Origin: Parastagonospora avenae f. sp. tritici 18332-5
Taxonomy: Eukaryota; Ascomycota; Dothideomycetes; Pleosporales; Phaeosphaeriaceae
DNA length: 64,000 nt
Reading direction: 5' to 3'
NCBI GenBank assembly: GCA_022559985.1
Contig: JAFJTR010000030.1
Coordinates: 1-64,000 of the forward strand
The notes under the pieces: generated by a model
Seen by the model: only the letters and a program-made list of their open reading frames with translations
Database searches by the model: none
Told to the model about the DNA's origin: nothing
In this document: piece by piece, positions 1 to 10,867 of the stretch
Layout of the letters: the number at the start of each line of letters is the position of its first letter
Numbering within the stretch: position 1 is the stretch's first letter
Program-made: the position numbers and the translations under genes

Positions 1-1313
1 TCTTTTGTGTAGTGCAGCTCTGTACAAAGCTTACAACCTTTACCTCTGCACATCTCTCTATTGTAGCCTAGTTTAAAGCAGTTCTAGCACTGTGTTCTTG
101 GCAAGATATTATAGTGCTTTGCTAGGTAGACTTGTCTTCCTGCAATGCTAAGCTGCCTTTGTGCTAGCAGTCTTTGTTATTCTTCTTCACTGCTTACTCT
201 AAACACTATAGAGCTATATCTTTGATGTAAGGGCAGCAGATATGCATTTTTAAGCTTTTCGCGTTTTGCTAGCTATCTTAGGTTGCCTTAAATAGCTATA
301 TTATTAAATGTCTTAATTTCTGCCTTAAGCTCTGCAGGGGATGCAAGAAAAGCGTCATGCATATAGACTCTGTGTGCAACAACTTAAATCCACTCTTCTC
401 CTCTTTGCATGCCTTTGCAGGTAACCTGTACTGCTAATTTCTATATATCTGTGTGCTGCAGAAGAAAGTCTGCAGAGAAATGCTCTGTAGTAGTAAGAAT
501 TAGATTCTTCTTTGCCGTTAGGCGTACGCTAGCTACTACTGCAGTAGAATTTGAGACTGCCCTTAGGGCTGTGTTGATCGCGTTTCTCTGTGATAGAGGA
601 TCTACTGCCTCTGCTGCTGCTGCGTTTGCTTGTTCTACTAGCAGTATAAGCTCTCTCTTTTATTTGTCTTTCCTCCGTTGTTCTGCTGTTATCTTTGTAG
701 CTTTAACGCTGTTCTGTAGTTTGCCTTAAGGTAGTGTAGCATGTACAGACTGTCCTAGAAGAGGCGTATTGTTTAGGTAGGTAGCTGGTTTGACAGCGTC
801 TGCGTACGTTTTCCTTGCTAGTTTTGCAGTGTTTGCATTATTAACAGTTGCGCTTGTTGCTTTTAGGACATGTTCCTTTAGAGCTTGTATCTCCTTTGCA
901 AGCTCTCTTGTAGCTGCTAGAGCTGATTCTGCTTTTCCTTGCTGTACCGAGGTTGCCTGTTCAAGCAGTTCTCTTGTTGCTGTTTCTGCTGTAGCCTCTT
1001 TCCCCTCTGCTAGCTTTAAGGCCTCTTGGAAGGCTTTTATGCCTTAGGAGATACAGTATAGCCATCTTGCTTTCTGAAATGGTACATCCTGTGCTAGCAC
1101 CTCTTGCTGTTGCTTCTGTGGGGAGCGCTGATCGAGTGTTCGCTTTTTGCTCTGCTTTTGTCTCTAGGACTGTTTAATAGCTAGCTCATCTTAGCTGCTT
1201 TCTGTTTCTTCCTCTTCTCCTGAGGATATATCTATATGCACTGCGCTGTGCTGCGTAGCGTGCCGAGATATACGCGCTTGTGGAGACCCTGTAGGGTGGG
1301 TGGCAGAAGCCAT
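1..1313 (-). mobile_element. RIP-decayed LINE (Tad1-like) ORF1, cut by window edge
   Basis: From an ATG at 1313 the minus strand stays in one register for about 437 codons to the window edge, with no indel, but is interrupted by eleven stop codons. All are TAA or TAG and none TGA, as expected if CAA/CAG glutamine codons were changed by C-to-T at CpA. The N-terminal part is Ser/Glu-rich, the middle is Ala/Glu/Lys-rich and probably coiled coil. Near the edge (48-89) lies a retroviral-type knuckle spaced C-x2-C-x4-Y-x4-C, where Tyr replaces the usual His, followed by a CKLC motif. This arrangement is typical of ORF1 of fungal non-LTR elements; a reverse transcriptase would lie beyond position 1. 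An LTR-element gag is the alternative. The element is not functional. Confidence 0.6.
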
Positions 1314-1328
1314 ATCAGGCTTAGGAGG

Positions 1329-1372
1329 TATATATGTATGTGTGTATGTGTGTATGTGTGTGTGTGTGTGTA
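1329..1372. repeat. TG-rich microsatellite
   Basis: An alternating TATG/TG tract ending in an uninterrupted run of TG units, just upstream (minus-strand sense) of the LINE ORF1 start. Simple repeat with no coding sense. Confidence 0.9.
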
Positions 1373-2479
1373 AAGAAAGTCCTTCTCTTTTTATTATATA
1401 ATGACAGGAAATGACTAAAAAAGAGCTTGTTTTTGCACTAAGCAGAGTTACCTAGGCTCTGCTTGCTTTTGCAGGCTTGAAAAACAAGAGAAAAAGAGGA
1501 GCTCTGTTTTACTTCTCCTTCTTCTCTCCCCTCCTTACTGGCTGTACTAGTCAACCTCTAGGGAGGGAAAGGCGTCCAGATAGCAGAAAATAGAGCAAAA
1601 AGGCAGTGTTAAGCGTTTATCTTATGCTCTGATCTCTAATGAAATAAGCGAGGTCTGTGCGTAGAATGCGAAAATTCAGAACAAGGGGAACAACAGGTTT
1701 CCACCTGGCTGCACTCCTCAACCACAAGCCTAGAGGCTGTGAGAACTGAAGAAAGTTTGTTTTGCAATAAGCTGAGATGGATTCTCGTAGTTTTGGGATG
1801 CCGGAGGCGCTGGAGCAAGCGCGCTGGGTGGGCCCAAAGTTGGTGTTTTTTTATAGGTAATTATAGACTAGGCATTGCAACCTGCAACGTGCAGCGTTAA
1901 ACTGTAGTTATTCGTGTTCGTAGTTAATATAAACTCAGTGCTTAAATATCTAAGGTTAACTAAGGATAATACTATAGTTTCTAATATCAGTAACTATTAG
2001 TTAGATAGTCTCCCTATAGTTAAAGTATTAGAGAGTTATTTTCGTGGTATAGGCGATATAGCTGCCTTTTAGGTAAGTGCTGTTAAATCCTTTTAAGTAT
2101 AGTATATTAGGTAGCAGAGTTAGAGATAGCTTCTATTCGCGCGCTAGAGATCTGTAAATAAACCTAACAATAGTAGCTCTAGTATTAACTAAGGCAAGGA
2201 CGTTAGCTATAAAGTTGCCTTAACGTATAGTATAAGGGATATTAATTTAATAGCTCTATAGCGTTACAAGGTTAGGTTCTGTAGTCAGGTTAGCAGAAAT
2301 CTGAGGGCAATAGAGTCCCGAGGAGCGACTTAACCCCGGGACGAAGCTTTTGCTTAGCGCTTGGGTGACAAGGTTACGGAGCGCCTCCCTCGTGAGGAGC
2401 GTTCTCTGCTCAAGGGTATAGAAGTAGTTGAGGCTGAGGATCGGCGACGACGTGTACGGGAGTCAGGGGCGGTTTTCGG
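1373..2479. other. RIP-like, gene-free transposon remnant
   Basis: No gene seen. From 1860 to 2320 the sequence is strikingly rich in TA, TAA and TTA and poor in CA/TG, the signature left by CpA-to-TpA mutation. Probably the 5' untranslated part of the LINE plus the downstream part of the gypsy-type element that carries the gag at 2480-3460. Confidence 0.5.
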
Positions 2480-3460
2480 TGACAGGGAGTGGCTTTGGGT
2501 GCAGAGGTGCGAGATAGGAGACGTGCACTCGCGAGAGTAATAGCCCTTACGTCCACACTTAAAATAGGAGTTATCCTTAATCCTTTTCTAACGTTTAGCA
2601 GAGTTTAGGGGCGCGTAACTTAAAGAATTAATTTCTATAGCATTAGAGGAGGGTGGAGCAGCAGGGGCGTAACGTTAGGGACAGTCTAGGAGGAAACAGA
2701 GGTTGTTATTATATGTTGAGATAAGGTTTGCATATTCGTTCAGGTTGCGTAGGAGAGCGTGTCCCACTATAGCGCGTTGTAGTTTGTGGGATAGCAAGTT
2801 GCGTAGGGCGCTAACAAGGCTAACATTATTAAGGCTAGTGTCAGCAGCAAGGCGACAGAATTCCGCGAAATGAGAGGTAAAACTTTGTTTGCCCTGCTTC
2901 AAGTTGCTGAGCTTACTTAGAGCAGTAAGTTCGCGATTAGAGTCTCTATAGGTAGCTTGTAGGAACAAAATAAGCTAGTTAATATTATAGATGTCCTTGT
3001 CTATAAGCAGGTTAATAAGTAACACAGCATCTTTCTCTAGATAAGAGTGTGCGTACAGGAGGCAGGATCTTTTGTTAGAATAACAGTTAGCGTTTCTTTT
3101 AAGCTTATACTAAAGTTTGCAAATAAACGCTAGTAAGTCCTTCCTCTTACTGTTAAAGAGGGGCAGGTTGGGTAGACAGTCGGTTCTGTGCAACAGGGTC
3201 GCAACGGCTTAAGTCGGTGAAGGGGTCCTTGCAAGAGGCGAGCTATTGCTAGATGAAGTCTCTACTTCTGTTGCTACGCCTTTAGCGTTAGTTTAAGTGA
3301 CTTAGGGCTAAGCAGCTGACTTAGCTTTAATTAACTTAAGCTCCTGTCAAAGTAACGTTATTTCCTTATAATAATAGGCCTCCTGTTTAGCAAGAGTATT
3401 AGTTAGCTCACTTAGCTAGGCTAGAATCTGTTCTATTACAGCATTTAAATTATTAGTAGC
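2480..3460 (-). mobile_element. RIP-decayed Ty3/gypsy-type gag
   Basis: The minus strand keeps one frame from about 3460 down to 2480 with no indel, but with many TAA/TAG and one TGA codon. The best block (2675-2968) resembles the retrotransposon gag core: a YRDSNRELTALSKL-type segment, then a helical region with LRNLLSHKLQRAIVGH. Upstream is a probable coiled coil (about 3330-3450). Downstream at 2525-2566 is a degenerate CCHC knuckle, Y-x2-C-x4-Y-x4-C, in which the first Cys and the His are both replaced by Tyr. Those changes are single C:G-to-T:A transitions. No protease, reverse transcriptase or LTR pair could be recognised, so this is a fragment. Confidence 0.6.
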
Positions 3461-3979
3461 TATAATTAAGAGTTTTAGTAGTGACACAACGTAATATTAC
3501 GAGAGGCAACGAGCAGGAACGTTAGAGCTTGTAGAGAAGCTTGATTAGTATACTACGTACAGGTCTTAGGTGTAATACAAGACGTTGTGTGCAGAACAGA
3601 GCAAATACGAGAGCAGAAAGATATACAAACAGGGGGAAGGCTTGAGCGCAGAGGCTAAGCCTATTATAGCGAGCGACGAGCATTAATGCTAAGCCCGGCC
3701 CTAATAGGGCATTAGGCAACGTATAGGGGCAGAGCAGCACTGTAGAGGACTGTCGAGGACCGTCGAGCTCAGTTAAGTACAGTAGTATGGGGTGTCAAGG
3801 TACGTTACCGTGACAACTTAACTACGTTAAAGTTAGACTGTTTCTAATTTTAAAACGCAACAGACTAGTAACGTATATACTTAAGTTACTACTAGACGCT
3901 AAGATTTATCTTAGGTTCTATGTAAACAAATTAGAACTAGCTAACCTAGCTATACTAATACAGCGAACCTTTTGCTATA
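3461..3979. other. Gene-free remnant left of the pogo insertion
   Basis: No supportable gene. Minus-strand sequence here would lie upstream of the gypsy-type gag and may be its leader or LTR, but no matching second LTR is visible in the window. It ends at the TA (3978-3979) used as the target site of the pogo element. Confidence 0.4.
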
Positions 3980-4019
3980 CCGAGGATGACGGTCCAACGC
4001 GCGCGACGGCCCAACGCGC
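3980..4019. repeat. Left terminal inverted repeat of pogo element
   Basis: Forty bases that match the reverse complement of 6055-6094 with one C/T mismatch, near base 34. GC-rich inner part with repeated GCGCG motifs. Confidence 0.92.
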
Positions 4020-4068
4020 ACCTCGTCAAAACTGCATCTCTACCTCAACACTACATAACTCTATCAAT

Positions 4069-5941
4069 ATGGGAGCAATTGAGGATGCGCTTGCAGCTAT
4101 TGAAGCTTGTGAACTAGGAGAAAAGATCAATTATACTCAGATTGCAAAAGAATATAATGTTGTGCGATCTACGCTCACACGAAGGCACCAAGGTATTTCA
4201 ACGTCGCGTAGCCTCGAGGCTCAAAACCAACAAGCGCTCCACCCCCCAGCAGGAGCTAGAGCTCCTACGCTATATCGAGCGCCTCACAAGACAAGGCCTA
4301 CCTCCTACACGGCCTATGATACGACGCTTTGCCTCGGAGATAGCTAAAAAGGAGCTCGGCGTACACTGGGTTGATCGATATATCAAGCGACACCAGGTTG
4401 ATCTCATCTCACGCTGGACGACTGGAATTGATCGCGCGCGCCACCAGGCTGATTCTATATCAAAATACACCTTCTATTTCAGCCTCCTACACGAGAAAAT
4501 CAGCAAATACGACGTTGAGGCTCGTAATATGTATAATATGGATGAGAAAGGCTGCATGCTAGGAATACGTACTCGCTCAAAGCGGGTGTTCAGCAGGAGG
4601 CTATATGAGGAGGGGAAGATCAAGGCTCACATCCAGGATGGTAATCGGGAGTGGATAACGCTGCTGGCCTGCATATGCGCTGATGGATCAGCCCTCGCGC
4701 CTGCGCTGATATATCAGTCAGCCTCTGGCTCGATACAGGATACCTGGCTACAGGCCCTGAGGCCGGAGGATCGAGTATATATATCCTCCTCACCTTCTGG
4801 CTGGACGAACAACGATATAGGACTATCCTGGCTCAAACAAGTGTTTGATCGATCTACAAAGGAGAAGACAGGGCGGAGCTATCGATTACTCATCCTTGAT
4901 GGCCATGGATCTCATCTCACGATGGATTTTATCGAGTACTGCGATCGGAATAGAATCCTCCTTGCAGTATACCCCCCACATTCAACTCACACCCTCCAGC
5001 CGCTTGACGTCGTCATGTTCAAGCCATTCTCATCGGCCTACTCAAACCAGGTAGCTGCGTTCATGGAGAGGTGCTAAGGGTTCACATCTATGAGCAAAAG
5101 AGATTTCTATCTCATGTTTATGTCTGCCTAGGAGGCCTCGTTCAAGAGGGAGACTATACTCAAGGCCTTTAAGGCAACTGGCCTCTCACCTTTCGAGCCA
5201 GAGGTGATACTCAAACGATTCAATTAGCCAGCTCAATCAGGCCAATCAAGTGATAGCGACTCCTCAGCCTTGAGCGCCTGGCGGAAAACTGAGCGCCTTC
5301 TACGCCAGGTAGTAGGTGATAGGAGTGATCCTCGAGCTCAAAAGCTCAGCTGAGCCTTCCACTCTATCTCAGTTCAAAAAACGCTGATTGAACATGAGGC
5401 TCAAGGCCTCATGCAGGCTCTTATCAATGAGAGGCAGCGTAGAAAGCGAGGCAAGGCTCTCCCTCTAGAGGCAGGCGAGGACTATCACGGTGGGGCTGTA
5501 TTCTGGTCTCCAAGGAAGGTGAAGGAGGCACGTGATCGCCAGCTCCAACAAGGGCTCGAAGAAGAGCAACTACAACACCAGAGAGCTGAGGCAGCTCGCC
5601 TACGTGAAGTGAAGAAGCAGGAGAAGCTTCAGGCAGCTCAACAGAAGCGTGCAGCAAGGGCAGCAGCTCAAATAATGAGGCAGGGGAAGAAGGCTCGTGA
5701 GGCTGCTGATCGAGCCTCACGACAGGCAGCTCGTAGGACTCAACAACGACTCCAGCAAGCTCAAAAAACTGCTTAAAGGGGTAAGAAGATAAACCTCAAG
5801 GCAGCTGCCAAGGCAGGCTCAAAAAAGAGAGTAGCTGCGCGGCCTCAGGGTGGTAGTGAGGCCTCAGGTGCTGCAGCAGGTCCACCACCATCTCAATCAC
5901 GACACGGCCGATCAATCAAGCTCCCAGCAAAATATAGATAG
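4069..5941 (+). pseudogene. pogo/Fot1 transposase, broken
   Basis: Begins at ATG 4069 with a pipsqueak-type helix-turn-helix (IEDALAAIEACELGEKINYT, then IAKEYNV). In the C6 run at 4242-4247 the reading register shifts by one, after which the second frame carries the Tc5/CENP-B type DNA-binding domain (LPPTRPMIRRFASEIAKKEL) and the DDE catalytic domain: NMDEKG, LILDGHGSH and LQPLDVVMFKPF supply the three acidic residues. In-frame stops follow at 5075 (TAA), 5129 (TAG), 5225 (TAG), 5351 (TGA) and 5774 (TAA). Four fit CAA/CAG changed by CpA-to-TpA and the TGA fits CGA. The C-terminal part (about 5411-5773) is a Gln/Arg/Ala coiled coil usual for this family. Confidence 0.9.
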
Positions 5942-6054
5942 CTATATATATCAATCAAGGCCTATAGAACTCAACTCTAAAAAACATCGCCATTATATCT
6001 ATCGCGCGTGGCTCAACAGCTTCATGTTGTGGTGTCGATTTTGGTGTTGGGAGC

Positions 6055-6094
6055 GCGCGTTAGGCCGTCGCGCGCGTTGGACCGTCATCCTCGG
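6055..6094. repeat. Right terminal inverted repeat of pogo element
   Basis: Reverse complement partner of 3980-4019, followed by the TA target duplication at 6095-6096. Confidence 0.92.
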
Positions 6095-6134
6095 TACTCC
6101 GCCTGCAATCCGGACTGAAAACCTGGTTGCTTGA

Positions 6135-7405
6135 TATTTACTGTCTTTTGTCAACATCGCATTCTTCGAGGACGAAAATCAATACATACTAACCACTTTT
6201 TCCCAAGGCACTGAGCTTGGCTTTCTAGAGTTTGGAACGATCTGCGAAGATGCTGCACAAATCGCCAAGCCGAGCGACTATACACATACTTTTTGCGCTC
6301 TTTTAGCTGCTACCACATCTCACTCAGGCTGTTGGTAGAACAGGAGGCGACCGCCTTGGTGGTGGAAGCTGTCCTGGCAGTATCATCAATGCCAACGAAA
6401 GCAGTAATCGAGAAGCCGCAGAAGTCTTGTTGGTATTCTCGCCCTTCAAGCCTTACTGGATGTTCGACATACCGGGCCGTAACAGAAGCGATGTCCAAAG
6501 CTGCTGGGTCGTAGCAGACTGCCTGTTCGAAGCTGCTGGAGAAAGTCGCAAGCGGCAATTTAGTGCAACAGCTCTGGTCATGCGTCTGATACCGCCGACA
6601 ATCAAGGATATCGCGTGGCCGGAGAGAAGACTGATATATGTAACAAACCCCATACCATGGCCCACGGAGATACTTGTCCTCGCTCTAGGGTTGGTTCCTC
6701 AACCAACTGGTAGTAAGCGTGAGACGAGTTTTAAGAGCCGAGATGGCGCTGTGCTTGCCAAGTATGGTTGGTCAATGGGAAAGCGGTCCATTCGGGTTTG
6801 CGTTGGCGTATTTTCTGTCGCTCTGCTGGCATGCTATTCAGGTCTAGCAACTATGGAAGTTTTCAGCAAGCGGAGCGCTCTAGGGTGTGTAGCCCCCGTT
6901 TTTATTGTGGTCTGGCATATTATAGCACTTATTCCTGCTAGTATACACCGTGTATTTGGCAGTCTGAGGAACAAGAGATTCCAAAGAAGACCATTCCAAA
7001 CGTCAAGATCTTCGCCCGTTCGACCGCACCCTAACGATACCGTGCTTGAGTATTTGCCTGGAACTAGCGAAGCCGAGCAACCTCGAGCGCTTCAACGACA
7101 ACTCCATATTGACGGCAACGACGAATTAGACGACTCGTTTCAACGTCGAGAGGGGAGCATCGCCTCAGCAGTGCAGGGTGCCGGCGAAGACTGGCCGGTG
7201 CAGATGGCGTGGGGTATTTATTACATTGCAGGCACCCTAGTCTACAAGCATTATGGCGGTTACAGTGCCAGAACTTGTGGTGTGGGTGCTGCTAGGACTG
7301 GCTACTGCAGGATGTAGTAAAATATTAGGGTTTTTCCTATGCCTTCAGTATGAAGATACGGGTGTAAAACCGACCGGCAGAATCTTACCTTTTTCGTCAA
7401 GTTGA
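6135..7405 (+). pseudogene. Fungal multi-spanning membrane protein, 5'-truncated and frameshifted
   Basis: Three consecutive frames read as one plausible protein. Frame A (6135 to about 6330) begins YLLSFVNIAFFEDENQYILT. A +1 shift near 6330 leads into frame B, open to 7317, with segments such as KDIAWPERRLIYVTNPIPWP and hydrophobic stretches GVFSVALLACYSGL and APVFIVVWHIIALIPA. A second +1 shift at 7246 is needed to keep the last membrane segment, SIMAVTVPELVVWVLLGLAT, which then runs to a stop at 7403-7405. No start codon exists before the pogo end at 6096, so the 5' end is missing. I do not recognise a named family. There are no RIP-type stops, unlike the adjoining transposons. A spliced functional gene is unlikely because the second shift is too small for an intron. 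Confidence 0.5.
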
Positions 7406-7529
7406 CAGAAGTCGTAATAGCGTAGTTAGGCTGCTCAATGTAGATGCAAGAAACTCCTCTGTGAAGATCGGCTGACGATCTCGCTGCGCACATCGGTCTA
7501 GCTTTACACGCTATAACAGCTAAGACATG

Positions 7530-7536
7530 TATAAAA
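7530..7536 (+). promoter_or_regulatory. TATA-like box
   Basis: TATAAAA about 50 bp before the ATG at 7582 of the Vgb-lyase-like gene. Position fits a core promoter with a short leader. Confidence 0.5.
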
Positions 7537-7581
7537 AGAGCATGGGTCCTACTATAATCTCTTTTTGTTGACCTCCTCAAC

Positions 7582-8735
7582 ATGCTCGGCGCTTTACTTA
7601 TCGTTTTGTTCGCCCCAGCTGTTCTAGCTATCCCTGCACCTCAGCTAGACCTAACACCTGGCTACTCCAAAGGCGACTCAGATCCAGCACGCTTCAAGTA
7701 CTACGAAAATCCCGATGCACTCCAAGGTCCATGCGACATCACCACTGGACCCGATGGCAACATTTGGACGCAGAACTTTCTCGATAACAGCATTTCTAGG
7801 GTTGACATAAACAGTGGCCAGGTCACCAATTACCCAGTGCCTTACAGCCCAGATCAGCTCTACAATTCCAGCCTTCCGTTGACTGGCCGCATTGCCTTTG
7901 CCTGTGCGATTCAGCCAGGCAAAGATGGGAACTTGTATGCAGCTACCGGCATCCGCTCGCAGTTCTTGAAAATCAACCCCCAGACTGGTTTCATCAAGGT
8001 CTTCACTCCTCCTGCACCTAATGTCCCCTTCTTGGGAAACATCCAACCGTTCAATGATCTATGGGCAGGAGAAACCGGGGTGAGAGCACAAACCTAATAG
8101 TAGTTCAGGAACTTCTTTGCTGACTTCATACGTAGATGTGGTATACTTTGACCACTGCTGGAACATTGTATCACTTCAACTACGCCACGGAAGAGTTCGA
8201 TGGGGTATACCCTCTACCCACACCTTTGAATGGCGTGGTCGGCGCCTTCGTGTCAAAAATTGACGGCAACGTCTGGCTTGCCGAGATGCTGGGGCAAGCC
8301 ATTACAAAGTTTGACCCCCGCAAGAAGCAGTTCACGCGCTACCCGTTGCCACTGACTGGACTCGGGATCGTCGTGGTCCGCGCAGAAACCAAAAACCGGT
8401 ACATTTGGTTTACCGGGTTCCTTTCGAACTCGAATGTGCGGTTCGACACGCGCACTGAGAAAATTGACGTCTTCACTGCCCCAATACCGGCGAGTTTCCC
8501 GACTGAGAATACCGTAGACCCACAGGGAAGGTACTGGTACTCAACTGCAACAACAAACACTATTCAGTACCTCGATGCCAACAACGAGGCTGTCATTGTT
8601 GATGTGCCGGATAATGGCGTCACGCTGCCAATCGGTATACCGCCGGGCTTAAATATCGCCATCCACTCGGGGCCAGACAACGCAATTTACTTTTCGCAGG
8701 TATTGCGCAACAGGATTGGCAGATATCAGCTATAG
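7582..8735 (+). CDS. Secreted Vgb-lyase-like (streptogramin lyase family) beta-propeller protein
   Basis: Two exons, 7582-8079 and 8136-8735 (intron 56 bp, GTGAGA...TAG), give 365 residues. A signal peptide (MLGALLIVLFAPAVLAIPAP) leads into repeated propeller blades of the Vgb type: GPCDITTGPDGNIWTQNFLD, then GKDGNLYAAT, KIDGNVWLAEMLGQAITKFD, DPQGRYWYSTATTNTIQYLD and GPDNAIYFSQVLRNRIGRY. The recurring DGN-(I/V/L)-W pattern is the family hallmark. Bacterial Vgb opens the lactone of group B streptogramins; fungal secreted relatives have unproven substrates, so only the fold is safe. The terminal NRIGRY motif is intact and the length fits one seven-bladed propeller. It converges on the peroxygenase gene 711 bp away. 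Confidence 0.85.
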
Positions 8736-9446
8736 GATTTCCGAGCATATTTCGAGCTTGGAATCTCATCTCCTTCATAGTGATAGCTTATTTGAATGGG
8801 GCTTCTCATCTCCAACAAGTCATATCGCTGCTGAGTGTTGAATGTGCATGCGTATAGCCGAAGCAAAGTGTATAACCGAGCAATGCTTTGCGCACGTCAG
8901 GCAGCCGCGGCGCAGATCTTCCGGAACGATGTCCGTCGATGGACCCGGCGACGCATATACTGCGGGGTACAGTGCATATAGGCGGGATGTTCCGCTTATA
9001 GCCTGAGGCTATCAACCCGTAGACATGTGTCATCCTGGAAACCGGCACAGCGACCAATGCGAAGTGTGAAGATACTCAACAAATGCGCTTGATACCACAG
9101 GCGCTACCATTCTCGAAGTTCAATGTCCGGGTATGCTCGTGGTACCTTGACAGATGACCTCACATCTACTTCATCGCCTAAGTACACGGTTTTCACATGG
9201 ATATATGGAAAGAGCGAGGTTGACGATGTAGTAGATGTGGTGAGTCCCTTCCTTCTCACCATATATTGGACAGAGAGATATGATGAGAGCTGCACTGGTA
9301 GATGAATATGAAACGATCCGAATAGTATAGTTCAAAACGAACGACTTTTTTCCGCAGTGCAGCAGGACCCCTGTGTATATACAAACTTCCATGAATTTCC
9401 TTTGCGCAGTCCTTGAAATTGTCATATCAACGTAGAAACATTCCGT
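8736..9446. other. Intergenic, convergent 3' ends
   Basis: Space between the 3' ends of two convergent genes. No further coding region, RNA gene or repeat seen. Confidence 0.6.
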
Positions 9447-10867
9447 CTACATTCTCAGTCCCGAAGCTTTGTAGCCGTAACCAGGGTAAGGATTGAACAG
9501 CTGGTTGTCGAAATTGGCGAGCTGCGGGCAGCCAAATTTTGAACTCAACGGGCCCAGCTGCTGCTTCGCCCAGCCAAGGACAGAACCGACGGCACCAAGT
9601 AGTGGATTGGATATGTCAGGTAGTCCGGCCATTGACGCCTGCAAGAGGAAGCAGGCACCGTTGTTTCCCTCCGCAAGGCTGCCTGCATTGAAAACACCAC
9701 CAGTTAAATCTCCCAGGTTAACACCCGTGAAAGAGTTGGTTGTACCAGTGTTTCCACCAACGCGTACGATACCGGGATACATCTATTGAAATGTCAGTAA
9801 TGTGTCCAAGTTTGCTACGTTGATGCTTACCGCGTTCATGATCTGGACATCCGCTAGAACCTCAGGTATGTTGTAAGCGTTTGAGAAGGGTCGTTTATAC
9901 CAGTTGTCTGGAATGCGTTCCTGGCCACGGTTGTGGACAAAGTTGCCGGGCCCATCTCCAGTAACTGCAAAGAAAGATTTGAGGACCTCGCGCGTCAAAG
10001 TGCCGCCTGGCTTTTCAGCGCTGTGATTCGACATGAAATGGATAACGAAGTTGTGGGCAGCAGGAGCAACCATGCCAGAAAATGGACCTGAGAAATAATA
10101 CGGGTTGTTTGCGACGCTCCATCGCGTATTGTAATCTGCCAAGAATAAGCATATGGCCATCTAGAAGAGCGCAGTATCACTCACCAGATTGAGCAGCGGC
10201 GTCGTCCAGAGTGTATTCCTCGGCTAGATTGTACAGATGCTCCCATGATCGCATCTGGAAGACACCCACCCTCCCACCGTTGAGGTAGGCATCACCCCTG
10301 ACAATAGAAGCATCACCTTCGTACTGGTTGTGCGTGCCAGCGATACCTGTAGCAGGGAAAATTGGTAGTGTAGCAGGAAATGCCCCACCAATCGACCATC
10401 GTCCAGTCACTGGATCGCCTGCCAAAGCAGTTGAAACCACAGCAAGGAATAAAGCGAGATCTGGAGACATGCTGTACAGCTCTCCGAGACCTAAAACGGC
10501 TGTGATTGTTAGATGGATATTTTCGCATGTCTCAGATAAGCCTACTTTGTTCTGTGCTCACAATACCGTTTCGCGGCAAGAAACCGTGATTGGCAGCAGC
10601 ATTCAATCCGGGACATTGGCCCCTGATATCTCCAGACCCAGGGGAAGCAAATTCATGTCCGCTGCCTTGTGTGACATTGATGAATTGTTCTTGAGCGTTG
10701 AATGTGACGGCGGGAAGCCCCGTATTTGGACGCCCGGATTTGAAGACTGGCGCGCGTGGGGCAGGTTCTTCCCGCTTCTTCATTCTGTCGTTCATCTCCA
10801 TAACTTGTGGCCATGCTGCCGCGAGTGGCAACAGCGCAAGGAGTGCAGTGGTCAATCTAGGTACCAT
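9447..10867 (-). CDS. Secreted heme-thiolate peroxidase, unspecific-peroxygenase-like
   Basis: Four exons: 10867-10546, 10499-10185, 10135-9831 and 9782-9447, giving 425 residues. The ATG at 10867 was chosen because it starts a signal peptide (MVPRLTTALLALLPLAAAWP). The heme-ligand Cys lies in RGQCPGLNAAANHGFLPRNG; most relatives have PCP, here QCP. Exon 2 has EGDASIVRGDAY, matching the EGD...R signature that distinguishes unspecific peroxygenases from the chloroperoxidase EHD type. The late NRGQERIPDNWYKRP segment and the overall length fit the long peroxygenase group. Such enzymes use hydrogen peroxide to insert oxygen into C-H bonds or to oxidise aromatics, outside the cell. Substrate cannot be read from sequence. 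Confidence 0.9.

Larger units (their letters stand above)
3980..6094 (+). mobile_element. pogo/Fot1-family DNA transposon, complete but inactive
   Basis: A 2,115 bp element bounded by inverted repeats of about 40 bp that begin CCGAGGATGACGGTCCAACG at both ends and differ at a single position, flanked by a TA duplication (3978-3979 and 6095-6096). TA target sites, TIR style and the DDE-type transposase inside place it in the Tc1/mariner superfamily, pogo/Fot1 branch, common in filamentous ascomycetes. The transposase is broken by a frameshift and five stops, but the ends look intact, so it could in principle still be moved by a related active copy. It sits between a gypsy-type remnant and a pseudogene. 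Confidence 0.93.

Noticed and set aside
1..1313. Idea that the LINE frame shows TAA/TAG reassigned to glutamine
   Set aside because: All host genes in the window use TAA, TAG or TGA as normal stops, and other changes (His-to-Tyr) also fit C-to-T decay.
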